Shown here in pieces: positions 27,641 to 40,963 of a DNA stretch of 64,000 nucleotides; within the stretch, counting starts at the first letter, position 1, and every line of letters starts with the position of its first letter. The notes beneath the pieces are model-generated. The model worked only from the letters and a program-made list of their open reading frames with translations. It did not search any database and had not been told where the DNA came from. The DNA is taken from contig NZ_CADIKF010000003.1 in NCBI RefSeq assembly GCF_902859875.1, forward strand, positions 124,001 through 188,000, read 5' to 3'. The translations under genes and the position numbers were made by a program. The DNA comes from Paraburkholderia solisilvae. Its GTDB lineage: Bacteria > Pseudomonadota > Gammaproteobacteria > Burkholderiales > Burkholderiaceae.

Positions 27641-29533
27641 TCAGGCCGGTGCCGTCGCGCTACCCGGCTTGACTTCGGGACCCGCGCTGCTGCCGCCGCC
27701 CGTCGGCGCGTCGCTTGGCGACGGCGTGCTCTTCGGTGAGCGCGGCGGACGGCCTGCCATGATGTCGTTGATCTGATCGGCGTCGATCGTCTCCCACTCC
27801 ATCAGTGCGGCGGTCATCGCTTCGACTTTATCGCGGTTTTCGCTGAGAAGGCGCTTCGCGAGGTTGTACTGCTCGTCCAGCACATGGCGAATCTCAGCGT
27901 CGACCTTCTGCTGCGTCGCTTCCGAAATCGTACGCGTGAACCCGCGGCCAAACGGCGACGCATCGTTTTCGTCGTCGACGTAGACCATCGGCCCGAGCGC
28001 GTCGGTCATGCCGAAGCGCGCGACCATCGCACGGGCCGTCGCCGTCGCCTTGTTGAAATCGTCCGATGCGCCGGTGCTGATCAGGTTCAGAAACAGCTCT
28101 TCGGCCACGCGACCGCCGAACAGAATGGCAAGACGGTCGAGCAGATAGTCCTTCGAGTACGTTTCGTTGTCGTGTTCCGGCAATTGCCACGTGACACCCA
28201 GCGCACGGCCGCGCGGAATAATCGTGACCTTGTGCACCGGATCAGCCTTCGGCAGCAGCTTCGCAATCACCGCATGGCCCGACTCGTGATATGCGGTCGC
28301 GCGTTTCGCGTCCTCGCGGATCACCGCCGACTTGCGCTCCGGACCCATGAAGATTTTGTCCTTCGCGTCTTCAAAGTCCTGCATCTCGACGATGCGTTTG
28401 CCGCGGCGTGCGGCAAAAAGCGCCGCTTCGTTCACGAGGTTCGCGAGATCGGCGCCCGAAAAGCCCGGCGTACCGCGTGCGATCACCGCTGCATCGACGT
28501 CGTTCGCAATCGGCACCTTCCGCAGGTGCACCTTCATGATGTGCTCGCGGCCACGGATGTCCGGCAGACCGACGTACACCTGACGGTCGAAACGGCCCGG
28601 GCGCAGCAACGCCTTGTCGAGCACGTCGGAGCGGTTCGTCGCGGCGATTACGATCACACCCGAGTTCGCCTCGAAGCCGTCCATTTCGACGAGCATCTGG
28701 TTCAGCGTCTGCTCGCGTTCGTCGTTGCCGCCGCCCATGCCGGCACCGCGATGGCGGCCGACCGCATCGATTTCGTCGATAAACACGATGCAAGGCGCGT
28801 GCTTCTTCGCCTGTTCGAACATGTCGCGCACACGCGCGGCACCGACGCCCACGAACATTTCGACGAAGTCCGAACCCGAAATGCTGAAGAACGGCACTTT
28901 CGCCTCGCCCGCAATGGCACGCGCGAGCAGCGTCTTACCGGTTCCCGGTGGGCCGACCAGCAGCACGCCGCGCGGAATTCGCCCGCCGAGTTTCTGGAAT
29001 TTTTGCGGATCGCGCAGGAAGTCGACCAGTTCGGAGACTTCCTCTTTCGCTTCGTCGCAGCCGGCGACATCGGAGAAATTGATGGCGTTGTTGTTCTCGT
29101 CGATCAGGCGCGCCCGGGATTTCCCGAACGAAAAGGCCCCGCCTTTGCCGCCCCCCTGCATCTGCCTCATCATGTAGAACCAGAAGCCGATGATCAGGAT
29201 CGTCGGGCCGAGATAGTACAACGCGGAAACAAGCGCATTCGGTTCGTCATCGGCCTTGCCGCTGACCTGAACGCCGTACTTCATCAGGTCGCCGACCATC
29301 CAGATGTCGCCCGGCGACACGATCTGGTATTTCTGACCATCCGCCGGGGTGACCGTCAGATTGCGGCCCTGAACAATGACGCTTTTAACCTTGCCGCTTT
29401 TCGCATCGTCCATGAACTGCGAATAGGAAACGCCTTCCTGGACACGGGGCTTGTCGAACTGCTTGAACACCGTAAACAGCACCAGTGCGATAACCAGCCA
29501 CACTGCTGCCTTCGAAAACATGTTGTTGTTCAA
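27641..29533 (-). CDS. ftsH: ATP-dependent zinc metalloprotease FtsH
   Basis: A 630-residue membrane AAA+ protease that degrades unneeded membrane and regulatory proteins. The layout is helix 1 (~9-23), a periplasmic segment, helix 2 (~104-122), Walker A GPPGTGKT (~194-201), Walker [13 protein letters not shown], second region of homology [20 protein letters not shown], and zinc motif HESGH (416-420). The tail is rich in Pro/Ser/Gly. The likely start is TTG at 29531-29533 (reading [12 protein letters not shown]) behind AAGGAG; ATG 29521 is the alternative. rlmE lies upstream, as in E. coli. Confidence 0.97.
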   Translation of the reverse strand: MNNNMFSKAAVWLVIALVLFTVFKQFDKPRVQEGVSYSQFMDDAKSGKVKSVIVQGRNLTVTPADGQKYQIVSPGDIWMVGDLMKYGVQVSGKADDEPNALVSALYYLGPTILIIGFWFYMMRQMQGGGKGGAFSFGKSRARLIDENNNAINFSDVAGCDEAKEEVSELVDFLRDPQKFQKLGGRIPRGVLLVGPPGTGKTLLARAIAGEAKVPFFSISGSDFVEMFVGVGAARVRDMFEQAKKHAPCIVFIDEIDAVGRHRGAGMGGGNDEREQTLNQMLVEMDGFEANSGVIVIAATNRSDVLDKALLRPGRFDRQVYVGLPDIRGREHIMKVHLRKVPIANDVDAAVIARGTPGFSGADLANLVNEAALFAARRGKRIVEMQDFEDAKDKIFMGPERKSAVIREDAKRATAYHESGHAVIAKLLPKADPVHKVTIIPRGRALGVTWQLPEHDNETYSKDYLLDRLAILFGGRVAEELFLNLISTGASDDFNKATATARAMVARFGMTDALGPMVYVDDENDASPFGRGFTRTISEATQQKVDAEIRHVLDEQYNLAKRLLSENRDKVEAMTAALMEWETIDADQINDIMAGRPPRSPKSTPSPSDAPTGGGSSAGPEVKPGSATAPA

Positions 29534-29717
29534 AGCACCACTCCTTCACTCATTGACAAGCGCCTACATTTGCCTTGCGGCACCACTCAGGCATTCTAAT
29601 CCAGACCGCAGACCCCTGCCATAAGCATTCGCTACCGTAAATATAGCGAACCGCGCAACGCCGGCGCCGTTTTCCGGCACATTGAAAGTAATAAATTCAC
29701 ATTTGAATCCGAACCAA

Positions 29718-30380
29718 TCAACCGGGACGCTTCAAATGCTTGCCCAAAATAAATGTCTCAGACGATTTGTCCCGCGACGCCTTGGGTTTGCGGGCTGCCA
29801 CCGTTTTGAACTGATGCTTGAACTTTTCGACAATCTGGCTGTAACCGCTGCCGTGAAAGCACTTGACTAAAAGGGCACCATCCGGCTTCAAGTGGTTCTG
29901 TGCGAACTCCAGCGCGAGATCGCATACATGCTCGATCCGCGCGGCGTCCGCCACCGCCACGCCCGAGAGGTTGGGCGCCATGTCCGAAATTACAAGGTCG
30001 ACCGGACGATCGCCGACCACTTCTTCCAGTTGACCGAGCACGCTATCTTCGCGGAAATCCCCCTGGATGAAGTGCACGTCCGCAATCGGCTCCATCGGCA
30101 GCAGATCCAGCGCGATGATCGTGCCGTCGATGCCGCCCTCGCGCGTCGCGTCGCGCCGCGGACTGCGTGCGAGCTTGTTGCGTGCGTACTGGCTCCAGCT
30201 GCCGGGCGCGGCGCCGAGGTCGACGATCACCTGCCCGGGGCGAATCAGCTTGTCCTGCTCGTCGATTTCCTTGAGCTTGTAGGCCGCACGGGCGCGATAG
30301 CCCTCCCGTTGGGCCATTTTCACGTACGGATCGTTGATGTGGTCGTGCAGCCACGACTGACTGAAGCGGTTTTTTGCCAT
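29718..30380 (-). CDS. rlmE: 23S rRNA 2'-O-ribose methyltransferase RlmE (FtsJ/RrmJ)
   Basis: A 220-residue Rossmann methyltransferase that methylates U2552 of 23S rRNA late in large-subunit assembly. The SAM motif [16 protein letters not shown], the acidic [14 protein letters not shown], and KCFHGSGY plus the early [11 protein letters not shown] supply the K-D-K-E catalytic set. An insertion [17 protein letters not shown] follows motif I, as in other beta-proteobacteria. It is divergent from yhbY and upstream of ftsH with 184 nt between. Confidence 0.95.
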   Translation of the reverse strand: MAKNRFSQSWLHDHINDPYVKMAQREGYRARAAYKLKEIDEQDKLIRPGQVIVDLGAAPGSWSQYARNKLARSPRRDATREGGIDGTIIALDLLPMEPIADVHFIQGDFREDSVLGQLEEVVGDRPVDLVISDMAPNLSGVAVADAARIEHVCDLALEFAQNHLKPDGALLVKCFHGSGYSQIVEKFKHQFKTVAARKPKASRDKSSETFILGKHLKRPG

Positions 30381-30507
30381 TAATCGATGAACTTTTGATG
30401 CGTGATTCGGCGCTTTTAGCGGATAATACGCGTTTAATCGAACCGAACGCGCTCGCTCCCGCGAGCGGACCGCAGCGGCGCTATTTTAGTCGAGTCCCCA
30501 TTCTTCC

Positions 30508-31038
30508 ATGCCAGCCCTCAAAGTCTCCTCCGATCAACGCGCCGCGCTGCGCGCCCAGGCGCATGCGCTCAAACCCGTCGTACTGGTGGGCGCTGAGGGC
30601 TTGACCGATGCCGTGCTGGCTGAAATCGAAGTCAATCTGACGGCGCACCAACTGATCAAGATTCGCGTCTTCGGCGACGAGCGCGACGAACGGATCGCGA
30701 TCTACGATGACATCTGCGACCGGCTGAATGCCGCGCCGATCCAGCATATCGGCAAGCTCCTCGTCGTCTGGAAGCCCGAAGCCCCGAAGCCGTCCACACG
30801 GACGCGGCGCAACGCGCCGCCGAGCGCCGCAGAAGCGGCCGCCGAAAACTCCGCCACGCGTGGCCGTGCGCCTCGCGTGGTCAAGGTGGTCCCCATCTCG
30901 CCGGATAACCCATTGCGTCGTCCGAGGCCGCAAAAGGTTGTCGTGCGTGGCAATGAACGGGTGACCGCGGGCGGCAACGTCAAGCGCGCGAAGAAACGCC
31001 AGACCAGCGCAAAGCGATCGCATCAATCGGCGAAGTAA
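30508..31038 (+). CDS. yhbY: YhbY-type CRM-domain RNA-binding protein
   Basis: This 176-residue protein has a compact CRM domain at its N-terminus (ALKPVVLVGAEGLTDAVLAE ... LTAHQLIKIRVFGDER) that binds pre-50S ribosomal particles in E. coli YhbY. The second half (residues ~95-176) is a basic, disordered Arg/Lys/Pro/Ala tail about 80 residues long that the ~97-residue E. coli protein lacks. It lies divergent to rlmE, also a 50S maturation factor, an arrangement shared with E. coli. Confidence 0.9.
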   Translation: MPALKVSSDQRAALRAQAHALKPVVLVGAEGLTDAVLAEIEVNLTAHQLIKIRVFGDERDERIAIYDDICDRLNAAPIQHIGKLLVVWKPEAPKPSTRTRRNAPPSAAEAAAENSATRGRAPRVVKVVPISPDNPLRRPRPQKVVVRGNERVTAGGNVKRAKKRQTSAKRSHQSAK

Positions 31039-31295
31039 TCGTTGGTTCGCCGCGCCGCCGCCCCGCCCGGTGCACGACGGGGCGCTTGCGAAACAAACCG
31101 GAAGTGGTTCACCACGCTGTCTGCGCCCGTTTCCGGTTACATGCGGCATGGTGCCGCACCGCGCCGCGATGAATCAACGGTGCGAATCAACTGCGCCAGT
31201 CGACGGCGCGAAGCAACTTCGAGTTCAGCAGAGCACGGACAAGCCATCCGCATCTGGCCTGCCGGATTGACACGCCCGATGCGCCAGCTCGATGA

Positions 31296-31808
31296 TCAAC
31301 CGGCAGTCTTCGCGCGACCAACCGTCACATCCGCAGGTGTTTCCGCCGACGCCACCGCGCTCATCGGCAACTTCCACACGAGCACCAGCCCCAGCAAACT
31401 CTCGAGCAGATAGAACACACTCGACACGCCATGCAGCATGCCGAAACGGCTTGCATATACCGAATGGCCAACGTCGGTGCCGGCCTCTTGCGCCGCGATG
31501 CGCAGCGCATTCATAAATGGCTGCAACGCGAAATATCCGAGCAGCACACAGACAAGCATGCCGGCCACCAGCCAGCGCAGCCGTCGATAGGCGTCGCCGC
31601 CGCGACGGATCAGTACATTGCACAATGCGAGCAGCAACACGCCGCACACGACGCCAGCGATGCCCTCGATGCGAAACAGCTGCGCGGCGACCGAGCCCGC
31701 TGTGATCCGATCGAGCGACGCGAACAACACCGGCGCGACTGCAAAGCCAAGCGTCAACAGACTGCCGACCCACACTGCTGTCAGCAGACGGAACAATCGA
31801 TGCGGCAT
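31296..31808 (-). CDS. DUF4149 (TMEM205-like) membrane protein
   Basis: A 170-residue protein with four hydrophobic helices: LLTAVWVGSLLTLGFAVAPV, IAGVVCGVLLLALCNVL, WLVAGMLVCVLLGYFAL and VFYLLESLLGLVLVWKL. The family signature GFAVAPVLFA places it in DUF4149. The function is unknown. I choose ATG 31806-31808; a GTG seven codons upstream is possible. It lies 25 nt after greA and is probably the tail of the greA transcript. Confidence 0.85.
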   Translation of the reverse strand: MPHRLFRLLTAVWVGSLLTLGFAVAPVLFASLDRITAGSVAAQLFRIEGIAGVVCGVLLLALCNVLIRRGGDAYRRLRWLVAGMLVCVLLGYFALQPFMNALRIAAQEAGTDVGHSVYASRFGMLHGVSSVFYLLESLLGLVLVWKLPMSAVASAETPADVTVGRAKTAG

Positions 31809-31833
31809 CAAAGGTACCCCGGGGATCACGAAC

Positions 31834-32310
31834 TCAGACGTAGCGAACCGAGATGATCTCGTACTTGCGCACGCCGCTTGGCGCCTGCACCGACGCCACG
31901 TCGCCTTCGGACTTGCCGATCAGCGCGCGCGCGATCGGCGAGCTGACCGAGATCAGGCCGTGCTCGAGATCCGCTTCGTCGTCGCCGACGATCTGATAGG
32001 TTACGGCGGCGCCCGTGTCGAGATCTTCGAGTTCGACGGTGGCGGCAAACACGATGCGTCCATCCGCATCGAGTGCGGCCGGGTCGATGATCTGCGCGGC
32101 GGCCAGCTTCGATTCGATATCGGCGATACGCCCTTCGATGAAGCCCTGCTTCTCTTTTGCCGCGTCGTATTCGGCGTTTTCCGACAGATCGCCCTGGGCA
32201 CGCGCTTCCGCGATCGAATTAATGACCGACGGACGTTCAACCGTTTTCAGGCGCTGCAATTCCTCGCGCAACTGGTCAGCGCCGCGTTTCGTCAATGGAA
32301 TAGTGCTCAT
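31834..32310 (-). CDS. greA: Transcription elongation factor GreA
   Basis: A 158-residue cleavage factor that rescues backtracked RNA polymerase. The N-terminal coiled coil carries the acidic tip [20 protein letters not shown] that enters the secondary channel. The C-terminal FKBP-like domain ends [19 protein letters not shown]. The ATG at 32308-32310 ([10 protein letters not shown]) is standard. Between it and carB lies a strongly structured 92-nt element with a U8 tail. Confidence 0.96.
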   Translation of the reverse strand: MSTIPLTKRGADQLREELQRLKTVERPSVINSIAEARAQGDLSENAEYDAAKEKQGFIEGRIADIESKLAAAQIIDPAALDADGRIVFAATVELEDLDTGAAVTYQIVGDDEADLEHGLISVSSPIARALIGKSEGDVASVQAPSGVRKYEIISVRYV

Positions 32311-32325
32311 AAACAACTCTTTGGC

Positions 32326-32442
32326 AAAAAATAGCCTTCAAAAAAAATCACCGCGGTTAAGTGCATCCCCAAAGAGGTACGCGACGCCGGCGCTGGCGGG
32401 AGAGCCCGATCCGGTACCTTCAGGGACGCCGCTTAACCGCGG
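32326..32442 (-). ncRNA. Structured leader / attenuator-like RNA element before greA
   Basis: On the minus strand the 11-nt arm CCGCGGTTAAG (upper end, 32432-32442) pairs perfectly with CTTAACCGCGG (32351-32361). Inside, GCGTCCCTGAAGGTAC can pair with GTACCTCTTTGGGGATGC with wobbles and one small bulge, giving a nearly continuous long stem topped by two small GC hairpins. T8 (32340-32347) follows directly, then another T6 (32326-32331). It may be a terminator for carB, an attenuator of greA, or the 3' end of a small RNA. Confidence 0.6.
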
Positions 32443-32472
32443 CACATACTGCTTCGACAGAGATTCGAAGCC

Positions 32473-35727
<3,255 letters not shown>

Positions 35728-35958
35728 AACGCTCTCGCTAATCTATTCCAATGTCGACCGGTGTTTGCGTCCCGGCTGGAGCGGGCGCTTTCGCGCGTAC
35801 TCCGGCCTTACGGTTACTCCGGTCCCATGCAACGTGGTTGCCGTTCTTTCGTTGGCGCGCTGCCGGGTTGCCTGCGCCGCCGCCGCGCGAATCATTCGCT
35901 GGCGGCTTCGCTTCGCTCACCGCGGCGCGCGCGGCTCTGTTCGCGTACGCGAGATGCT

Positions 35959-37125
35959 TTATGCCGCCGCGCTGTTGCTGTCGGCCTGGATGTCCTTGCG
36001 GCTATCCATCAGCGCGGTGAAGCGATCGAACAGGTAGCCGATGTCGTGCGGGCCAGGCGACGCTTCCGGGTGGCCCTGGAAGCAGAACGCGGGCTTGTCG
36101 GTCAACGCGAAGCCCTGCAGCGTGCCGTCGAACAGCGACACGTGCGTGACCTTCGCATTCGACGGCAGCGTCGCCGCATCGACGGCGAAACCATGGTTCT
36201 GCGACGTGATCACGACGCGGCCGTTTTCGAGATCTTTCACCGGATGGTTCGCGCCGTGGTGGCCGGTTTTCATCTTCATCGTCTTCGCGCCGACCGCGAG
36301 GCCCATGATCTGATGGCCGAGGCAAATGCCGAAGGTCGGAATGCCGCGCGCGATAAACGCGCGCGTCGCTTCGATCGCGTAGTCGCACGGCTCCGGATCG
36401 CCCGGACCATTCGACAGGAACACGCCGTCCGGATTGAGCGCGAACGCGTCGGCGGCGGTGGCTTGCGCGGGCAGCACGGTCACCTGGCAGCCGCGTTCCG
36501 CCAGCATGCGCAGGATGTTGTGCTTGACGCCGTAGTCGAACGCGACGACGCGGTACTTCGGCGCGTTCTGCAAGCCGAAGCCGCTACCCAGACGCCACTC
36601 GGTCTGCTTCCACTCATACTGGTTCTTCGTCGACACGACCTTTGCGAGGTCCATGCCCGCGAGGCCCGGAAACGAACGCGCGAGTTCGATTGCCTTCGTT
36701 TCGTCATCGGAGCCGGCGAGAATGGCGCCATTCTGCGCGCCCTTGTCGCGCAGAACCCGCGTGAGCTTGCGGGTGTCGATACCGGCGATCGCGACGACGC
36801 CTTCGTCGCGCAGATAGTCGGACAGCGTGCGCTCCATGCGGAAGTTCGACGCGAGAACCGGCAGGTCGCGAATGATCAGGCCGGCGGCATGGACTTTCGT
36901 GGCTTCGACGTCTTCGGCGTTGACGCCGACGTTGCCGATGTGCGGATACGTCAGCGTGACGATCTGCTGCGCGTAGCTCGGGTCGGTCAGGATTTCCTGA
37001 TACCCGGTGATGGCCGTGTTGAACACGACTTCACCGATCGTATGACCGGCGGCGCCGATCGAGTAACCACGAAAAACCGTGCCGTCGGCGAGCGCGAGCA
37101 GAGCGGGAGAAAATGACGGCAACAC
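35959..37125 (-). CDS. carA: Carbamoyl-phosphate synthase small subunit
   Basis: The 388-residue glutaminase subunit supplies ammonia to CarB. The N-terminal domain has [13 protein letters not shown] and [20 protein letters not shown]. The class-I glutaminase domain has the nucleophile in [13 protein letters not shown] and the His/Glu pair in [11 protein letters not shown]. Translation begins at GTG 37123-37125 with AAGGAG upstream. A near-consensus promoter lies about 265 nt upstream, giving a long leader. Confidence 0.96.
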   Translation of the reverse strand: MLPSFSPALLALADGTVFRGYSIGAAGHTIGEVVFNTAITGYQEILTDPSYAQQIVTLTYPHIGNVGVNAEDVEATKVHAAGLIIRDLPVLASNFRMERTLSDYLRDEGVVAIAGIDTRKLTRVLRDKGAQNGAILAGSDDETKAIELARSFPGLAGMDLAKVVSTKNQYEWKQTEWRLGSGFGLQNAPKYRVVAFDYGVKHNILRMLAERGCQVTVLPAQATAADAFALNPDGVFLSNGPGDPEPCDYAIEATRAFIARGIPTFGICLGHQIMGLAVGAKTMKMKTGHHGANHPVKDLENGRVVITSQNHGFAVDAATLPSNAKVTHVSLFDGTLQGFALTDKPAFCFQGHPEASPGPHDIGYLFDRFTALMDSRKDIQADSNSAAA

Positions 37126-37486
37126 GGGGGGACTCCTTGGCGGAACACCCTGTTGCCGACCTGTTCATCCGCTCGTGCCGGTGCGTGGGTGCTGCGCGAC
37201 GAACGCGCGGCGGCCGGTGCAGGCGCAAGCCCGCTCGCGTGGCGCGGCTGAGGTTCGCATCGTGCGCGGCTTGGCCCTGAACGGGTGAGGCGGCGGCAAC
37301 GAGCAAGAGCCCAAAGCGGGCGCGGCGGCGGATGAACGGTTTAGGAGAGGTAGGCGCTAGGGTGCGGGTTGATAAGCTCAAACCTTGAAATTATAGCCCG
37401 AAAGCGCCCCACCCTTCAAATCCGAGATAGAGTGCGCCGACGCGCCGCGCCAGACAATCAGGCCGCGCCACGCCCGGTGCGGCGCG
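37126..37486. other. carA leader region and gap to the MFS gene
   Basis: The part up to about 37383 is the long untranslated leader expected from the promoter at 37390-37419. I find no convincing leader peptide and no clean attenuator in it. The remainder to 37486 shows nothing. Confidence 0.5.
37390..37419 (-). promoter_or_regulatory. Promoter of carAB
   Basis: On the minus strand TTGAAG (37414-37419) and a perfect TATAAT (37390-37395) are 18 nt apart. The start point should be near 37383, leaving a leader of about 258 nt before carA. Confidence 0.7.
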
Positions 37487-38728
37487 CTACGAAGAGTGCT
37501 TCACCAGCGCTTGCGCGGCGTTCGCCAGCACCCGGCTCGGCAATACGTACCAGATCGCGCCGGCCACCTGCAGGCCGAGCAGAATCGCCCACGTGGCCAG
37601 ATGCGCGTCCGCCGGATAGTGCCCCGCCACCGCCGGCCAATGCGACAGCACCGCGCCGACGCCTATCTGGAACGCGAAAATCAGCAGAAAGATCACGAGG
37701 TTCATCGTCGTATTCGCCCGCCCGATCATATGCGGGGCGAAATAGCGTGGCAGCAGCGCGTAACTGAGAATGCCGGTGCCGCCGAAAAACCCGTACGACG
37801 CCCAGAGCAGGTTAGCCGGCAACGGCGCCTTCGCCATGATCAGCAACTGCGTGGCGACGAACAGCAAACCGCCGATCCCACAAAACGCATACAGCGAGAC
37901 GCCGCGCCGCTCGAGGCTGCGCGCAGCCGCGCCGAAGCCGACGCAGCCGGCCATCATCGCGAGGCCGAGCACCGACACGAGCGCCGCGGCCGGCCCGGGC
38001 TGCAAGCCGCTGACATCGCGCAGCCATGCGCCGACCCACAGCGACTGCATCGCGTAAAACACGCCTTGCGTGAGCACCGGAAACGACGCGATCTTCCAGA
38101 ATGCCGCACTGCGCAAGATGTCGACAGTGCCCTTGAACTGGCTCATCAGCGTGATATGGCGCGGCGCATCCTGCTTGTCCGGCGCCCAGAGCCACAAAAT
38201 CGCGGCGACCGCGATGGTCATCACGCCGAGGCCGACGCACACCGTCCGCCAGCTCGTCAAGGTCAGCACCCAGGTGAGCGGCGAGCCGACGACCACCCCG
38301 CCCAGGCCGCCGACCGCCATCGTGAGCCCGTTCACGAACGGCAGGCGCGGCGCCGGAAAATGCTGCGCGAGCGCCTTGAACGCGGCGCCGAGGCAGACCG
38401 ACACGCCGATGCCGATCAGCAGGCGCCCGATCATCATCAGGCCGATGCCATGCGCGGCGCCGAACACGCCGATGCCCGCCGCGGCGAACAGCAGCATGCC
38501 GGCCGTGGTGCGGCGCGAACCATAGTGATCGAGCAATACGCCGGCCGGAATCTGCGCGCCGGCGAAGCCGAGAAAATAGAGACTCGTCAGCAGGCCGAGA
38601 TCGGTGGCGGATAGCCCCATCTCGCGCGTAATCAGCGGCGCAAATCCGAGGTTCACGCCGCGAAACACGTACGAGACGAAGTAACCGGCGGAAAACAGCA
38701 GGAAAACGCGAAGCGGTGTAGACAACAT
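37487..38728 (-). CDS. MFS transporter
   Basis: This 413-residue major-facilitator protein has about twelve helices. The loop 2-3 signature DHYGSRRTTAG follows helix 2 (GAQIPAGVLL), and a second-half equivalent, EAARSLERRG-type (AAARSLERRGVSLYAF), is visible. The ATG at 38726-38728 (MLSTPLRVFLLFSAGYFVSY) is a clean MFS start; the open frame upstream is not membrane-like. The substrate cannot be assigned; it looks like the nitrate/sugar-phosphate-type porters that import or export organic anions. Confidence 0.88.
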   Translation of the reverse strand: MLSTPLRVFLLFSAGYFVSYVFRGVNLGFAPLITREMGLSATDLGLLTSLYFLGFAGAQIPAGVLLDHYGSRRTTAGMLLFAAAGIGVFGAAHGIGLMMIGRLLIGIGVSVCLGAAFKALAQHFPAPRLPFVNGLTMAVGGLGGVVVGSPLTWVLTLTSWRTVCVGLGVMTIAVAAILWLWAPDKQDAPRHITLMSQFKGTVDILRSAAFWKIASFPVLTQGVFYAMQSLWVGAWLRDVSGLQPGPAAALVSVLGLAMMAGCVGFGAAARSLERRGVSLYAFCGIGGLLFVATQLLIMAKAPLPANLLWASYGFFGGTGILSYALLPRYFAPHMIGRANTTMNLVIFLLIFAFQIGVGAVLSHWPAVAGHYPADAHLATWAILLGLQVAGAIWYVLPSRVLANAAQALVKHSS

Positions 38729-38850
38729 CGGCCTGAACGGAACGGGAATGGAAACAGGAAAACGGTAAGACGCCCGAATACCGGGCCGAATAGTCAGACC
38801 ATCAGCCCGAGCCGGAACAATAAATGAATTATGGAAGACGCGCTTAAATG

Positions 38851-38876
38851 AAAACGCCGTCACTTCCGTGACGGCG
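38851..38876 (-). terminator. Terminator of the MltD-like gene
   Basis: CGCCGTCAC (38855-38863) pairs with GTGACGGCG (38868-38876) around a TTCC loop. TTTTCATTT follows on the minus strand, 97 nt past the stop at 38973. Confidence 0.8.
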
Positions 38877-38972
38877 CGTAGCGAACGAGGCCAAACGAGG
38901 CGTATCGGAGCGCACTCCATGCGCTGCCCCCGCAGCGCACGATCGACATCCTCGAGATACCGCTTGTTGTGG

Positions 38973-40676
38973 TTACTTGCCCTTCTTCGCGTTGGCCGCG
39001 GTCTTCTGGCGGCTAGGCGCCGCGGCTTTCGGCGACTCTTTCGGCGACTTCGCGGCGGACGAGCCCGTCGACGCCGAAACCTTCTTTACGCCACCCGTCT
39101 TGCCCGCATGCGCGGACGCCTTGACCACGCCCGGCTTGCCGCGGCCCTTCTGGTTCTTCGTGCTCTTGTCGGTTTTATCGTCGTCGGCGCTGTCGCCGCC
39201 GACATGCGCGCTGATCTTCTGCACGCCGCCGCCGCCCACGTCCGTCGCGAGACGCTGCGGACCCGGCTCGCTCGGCACACGGCGGCCGACCGGCACGTGC
39301 AGCACGATCACCTGACCGGCGCGCACGTCGTTGCGATGCGTCCTGTTCCACGCCTTCAACTGACCGATCGACACGCCATAGCGGCTCGCGAGCGCCGACA
39401 TCGACTGCGCGCGACGCACGCGGATCAGCATCTTGCGCGTATCGGGGACGTCGGGCTCCATCGCGAGCACCGCGCTTTCGGCGACATCGGCGCTGATGTC
39501 CTCGTCGTCGTCATCGCCGCGCGGCACGACGATCGTCGAGCCGGGTTTCAGACGCATGCCCGCCGGAATCTTGTTCACTTCCATCAGCGTGTCCGCGTCG
39601 ACGCCGATCTTCTGCGCGATCGCCGCCGGACCCGCGCGCTCGGTCACCGTGTAAGTGGTCCATGACGACAGCGAGCCGCTATACGACTTCAGATTGCGCT
39701 CGAACGCGCTCGCGTTGTCGAACGGCAACAAAATCTGCGGCTGGGTCGCGCCGAGAATGACCGGCTTCTTGAACGACGGATTGAGCGAACGGAATTCTTC
39801 CGGCGTCATATTGGCGAGCTTCGCGGCGATATCGACATCCATGTCGTGCGAGGTCGTCACCGTGACGAAGTACGGGTGGTTCGGGATTTCCGGCAGCGTG
39901 AGCCCGAACACCTGCGGGTTCATCACGATGTTCTTCACCGCCTGCAGCTTCGGCACGTAGTTGCGCGTTTCCATCGGCATGCGCAGGTTTTGATAGTCGG
40001 TCGGCAAACCCGCCGCCTCGTTGCGCGCGATCGCGCGCTGCACGTTGCCCTCGCCCCAGTTGTACGCGGCAAGCGCGAGATACCAGTCGCCGAACATGTC
40101 ATGCAGCCTCGACAGATAGTCGAGCGCGGCGCTGGTCGACGCGAGCACGTCGCGGCGCTCGTCCTGCCACATGTTCTGCTTCAGGTTGTAGGTGCGGCCG
40201 GTGCCGGGCACGAACTGCCACATGCCGGCCGCCTTCGCGACCGACAACGCCTGCGGGTTGTACGCGGACTCGATGAACGGCAGCAGCGCGAGCTCGGTCG
40301 GCATATGACGCGCTTCGAGCTCTTCGACGATGTGATACAGGTACTTCTGCGAACGCTCGGTCATGCGCTGCACGTAGTCGGGACGCTGCACGTACCAGTT
40401 GACCTGCATGTCGACCAGATCGCTTTGCAGGTCCGGCATCTGGAAACCGCGGCGGATGCGGCCCCACAGATCGGTATCGGCGCTCGTCAATTGATTGACC
40501 GAGCTCTGATCGACGTTGATGGTTTCTTTGGCGGAAGCGGTCTTGCGGAGGGCGTCGGCTACGGCTTGCTGGGTGGCGGGATCGGAGGCGGTGCTGGAAC
40601 TGATGGCGTTAGTGGGCCCCTGGCTCGCACACGCGGCGAGCGTTAGGACCAACAACGCGCTGAAGATAAATCTCAT
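38973..40676 (-). CDS. mltD: Membrane-bound lytic murein transglycosylase D-like lipoprotein
   Basis: A 567-residue lipoprotein (lipobox LTLAAC, Cys16). It has a GH23/SLT domain (about residues 110-250) with catalytic glutamate E136 in ALLPFIESAYNPQA and GMWQFVPGTGRTYNL. Two LysM modules follow: YTVTERAGPAAIAQKIGVDA ... GSTIVVPR and IRVRRAQSMSALASRYGVSI ... GQVIVLHVP. A ~90-residue Lys/Ala/Ser/Pro tail is poor in structure and unusually basic. It cleaves glycan strands to anhydro-muropeptides. The ATG at 40674-40676 gives a proper signal peptide. Confidence 0.93.
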   Translation of the reverse strand: MRFIFSALLVLTLAACASQGPTNAISSSTASDPATQQAVADALRKTASAKETINVDQSSVNQLTSADTDLWGRIRRGFQMPDLQSDLVDMQVNWYVQRPDYVQRMTERSQKYLYHIVEELEARHMPTELALLPFIESAYNPQALSVAKAAGMWQFVPGTGRTYNLKQNMWQDERRDVLASTSAALDYLSRLHDMFGDWYLALAAYNWGEGNVQRAIARNEAAGLPTDYQNLRMPMETRNYVPKLQAVKNIVMNPQVFGLTLPEIPNHPYFVTVTTSHDMDVDIAAKLANMTPEEFRSLNPSFKKPVILGATQPQILLPFDNASAFERNLKSYSGSLSSWTTYTVTERAGPAAIAQKIGVDADTLMEVNKIPAGMRLKPGSTIVVPRGDDDDEDISADVAESAVLAMEPDVPDTRKMLIRVRRAQSMSALASRYGVSIGQLKAWNRTHRNDVRAGQVIVLHVPVGRRVPSEPGPQRLATDVGGGGVQKISAHVGGDSADDDKTDKSTKNQKGRGKPGVVKASAHAGKTGGVKKVSASTGSSAAKSPKESPKAAAPSRQKTAANAKKGK

Positions 40677-40963
40677 GAACGTCTCGGCTTCCCGGAAAGA
40701 CTGGAACTGCAACCTGGAACGACTGCTGGGAGTGCTGGAATACACCGCCGGCTGGAACGACCCACTGAGCGTGGACCAGGACCGCGGATTAAACCGCAGC
40801 GTGAAATGCGGCTGGAATTTGCAGCCGATAGTACGAAAGAGCGCGGTTTCCGTCAATCGGAAATGTGTGGAAAAGCCCGCCAAATCTGAGGCTTGGCGGA
40901 TTTTCCGACGATTCGGATGAAGATTGCCCGAGGCGCGCCCGGGTCGGAGGAACGCCGCGCAGC

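Noticed and set aside
35738..35920. A 60-codon minus-strand frame between carA and carB
   Set aside because: It lacks a ribosome site, has no signal or membrane segment, and reads as low-complexity Arg/Ala/Pro.
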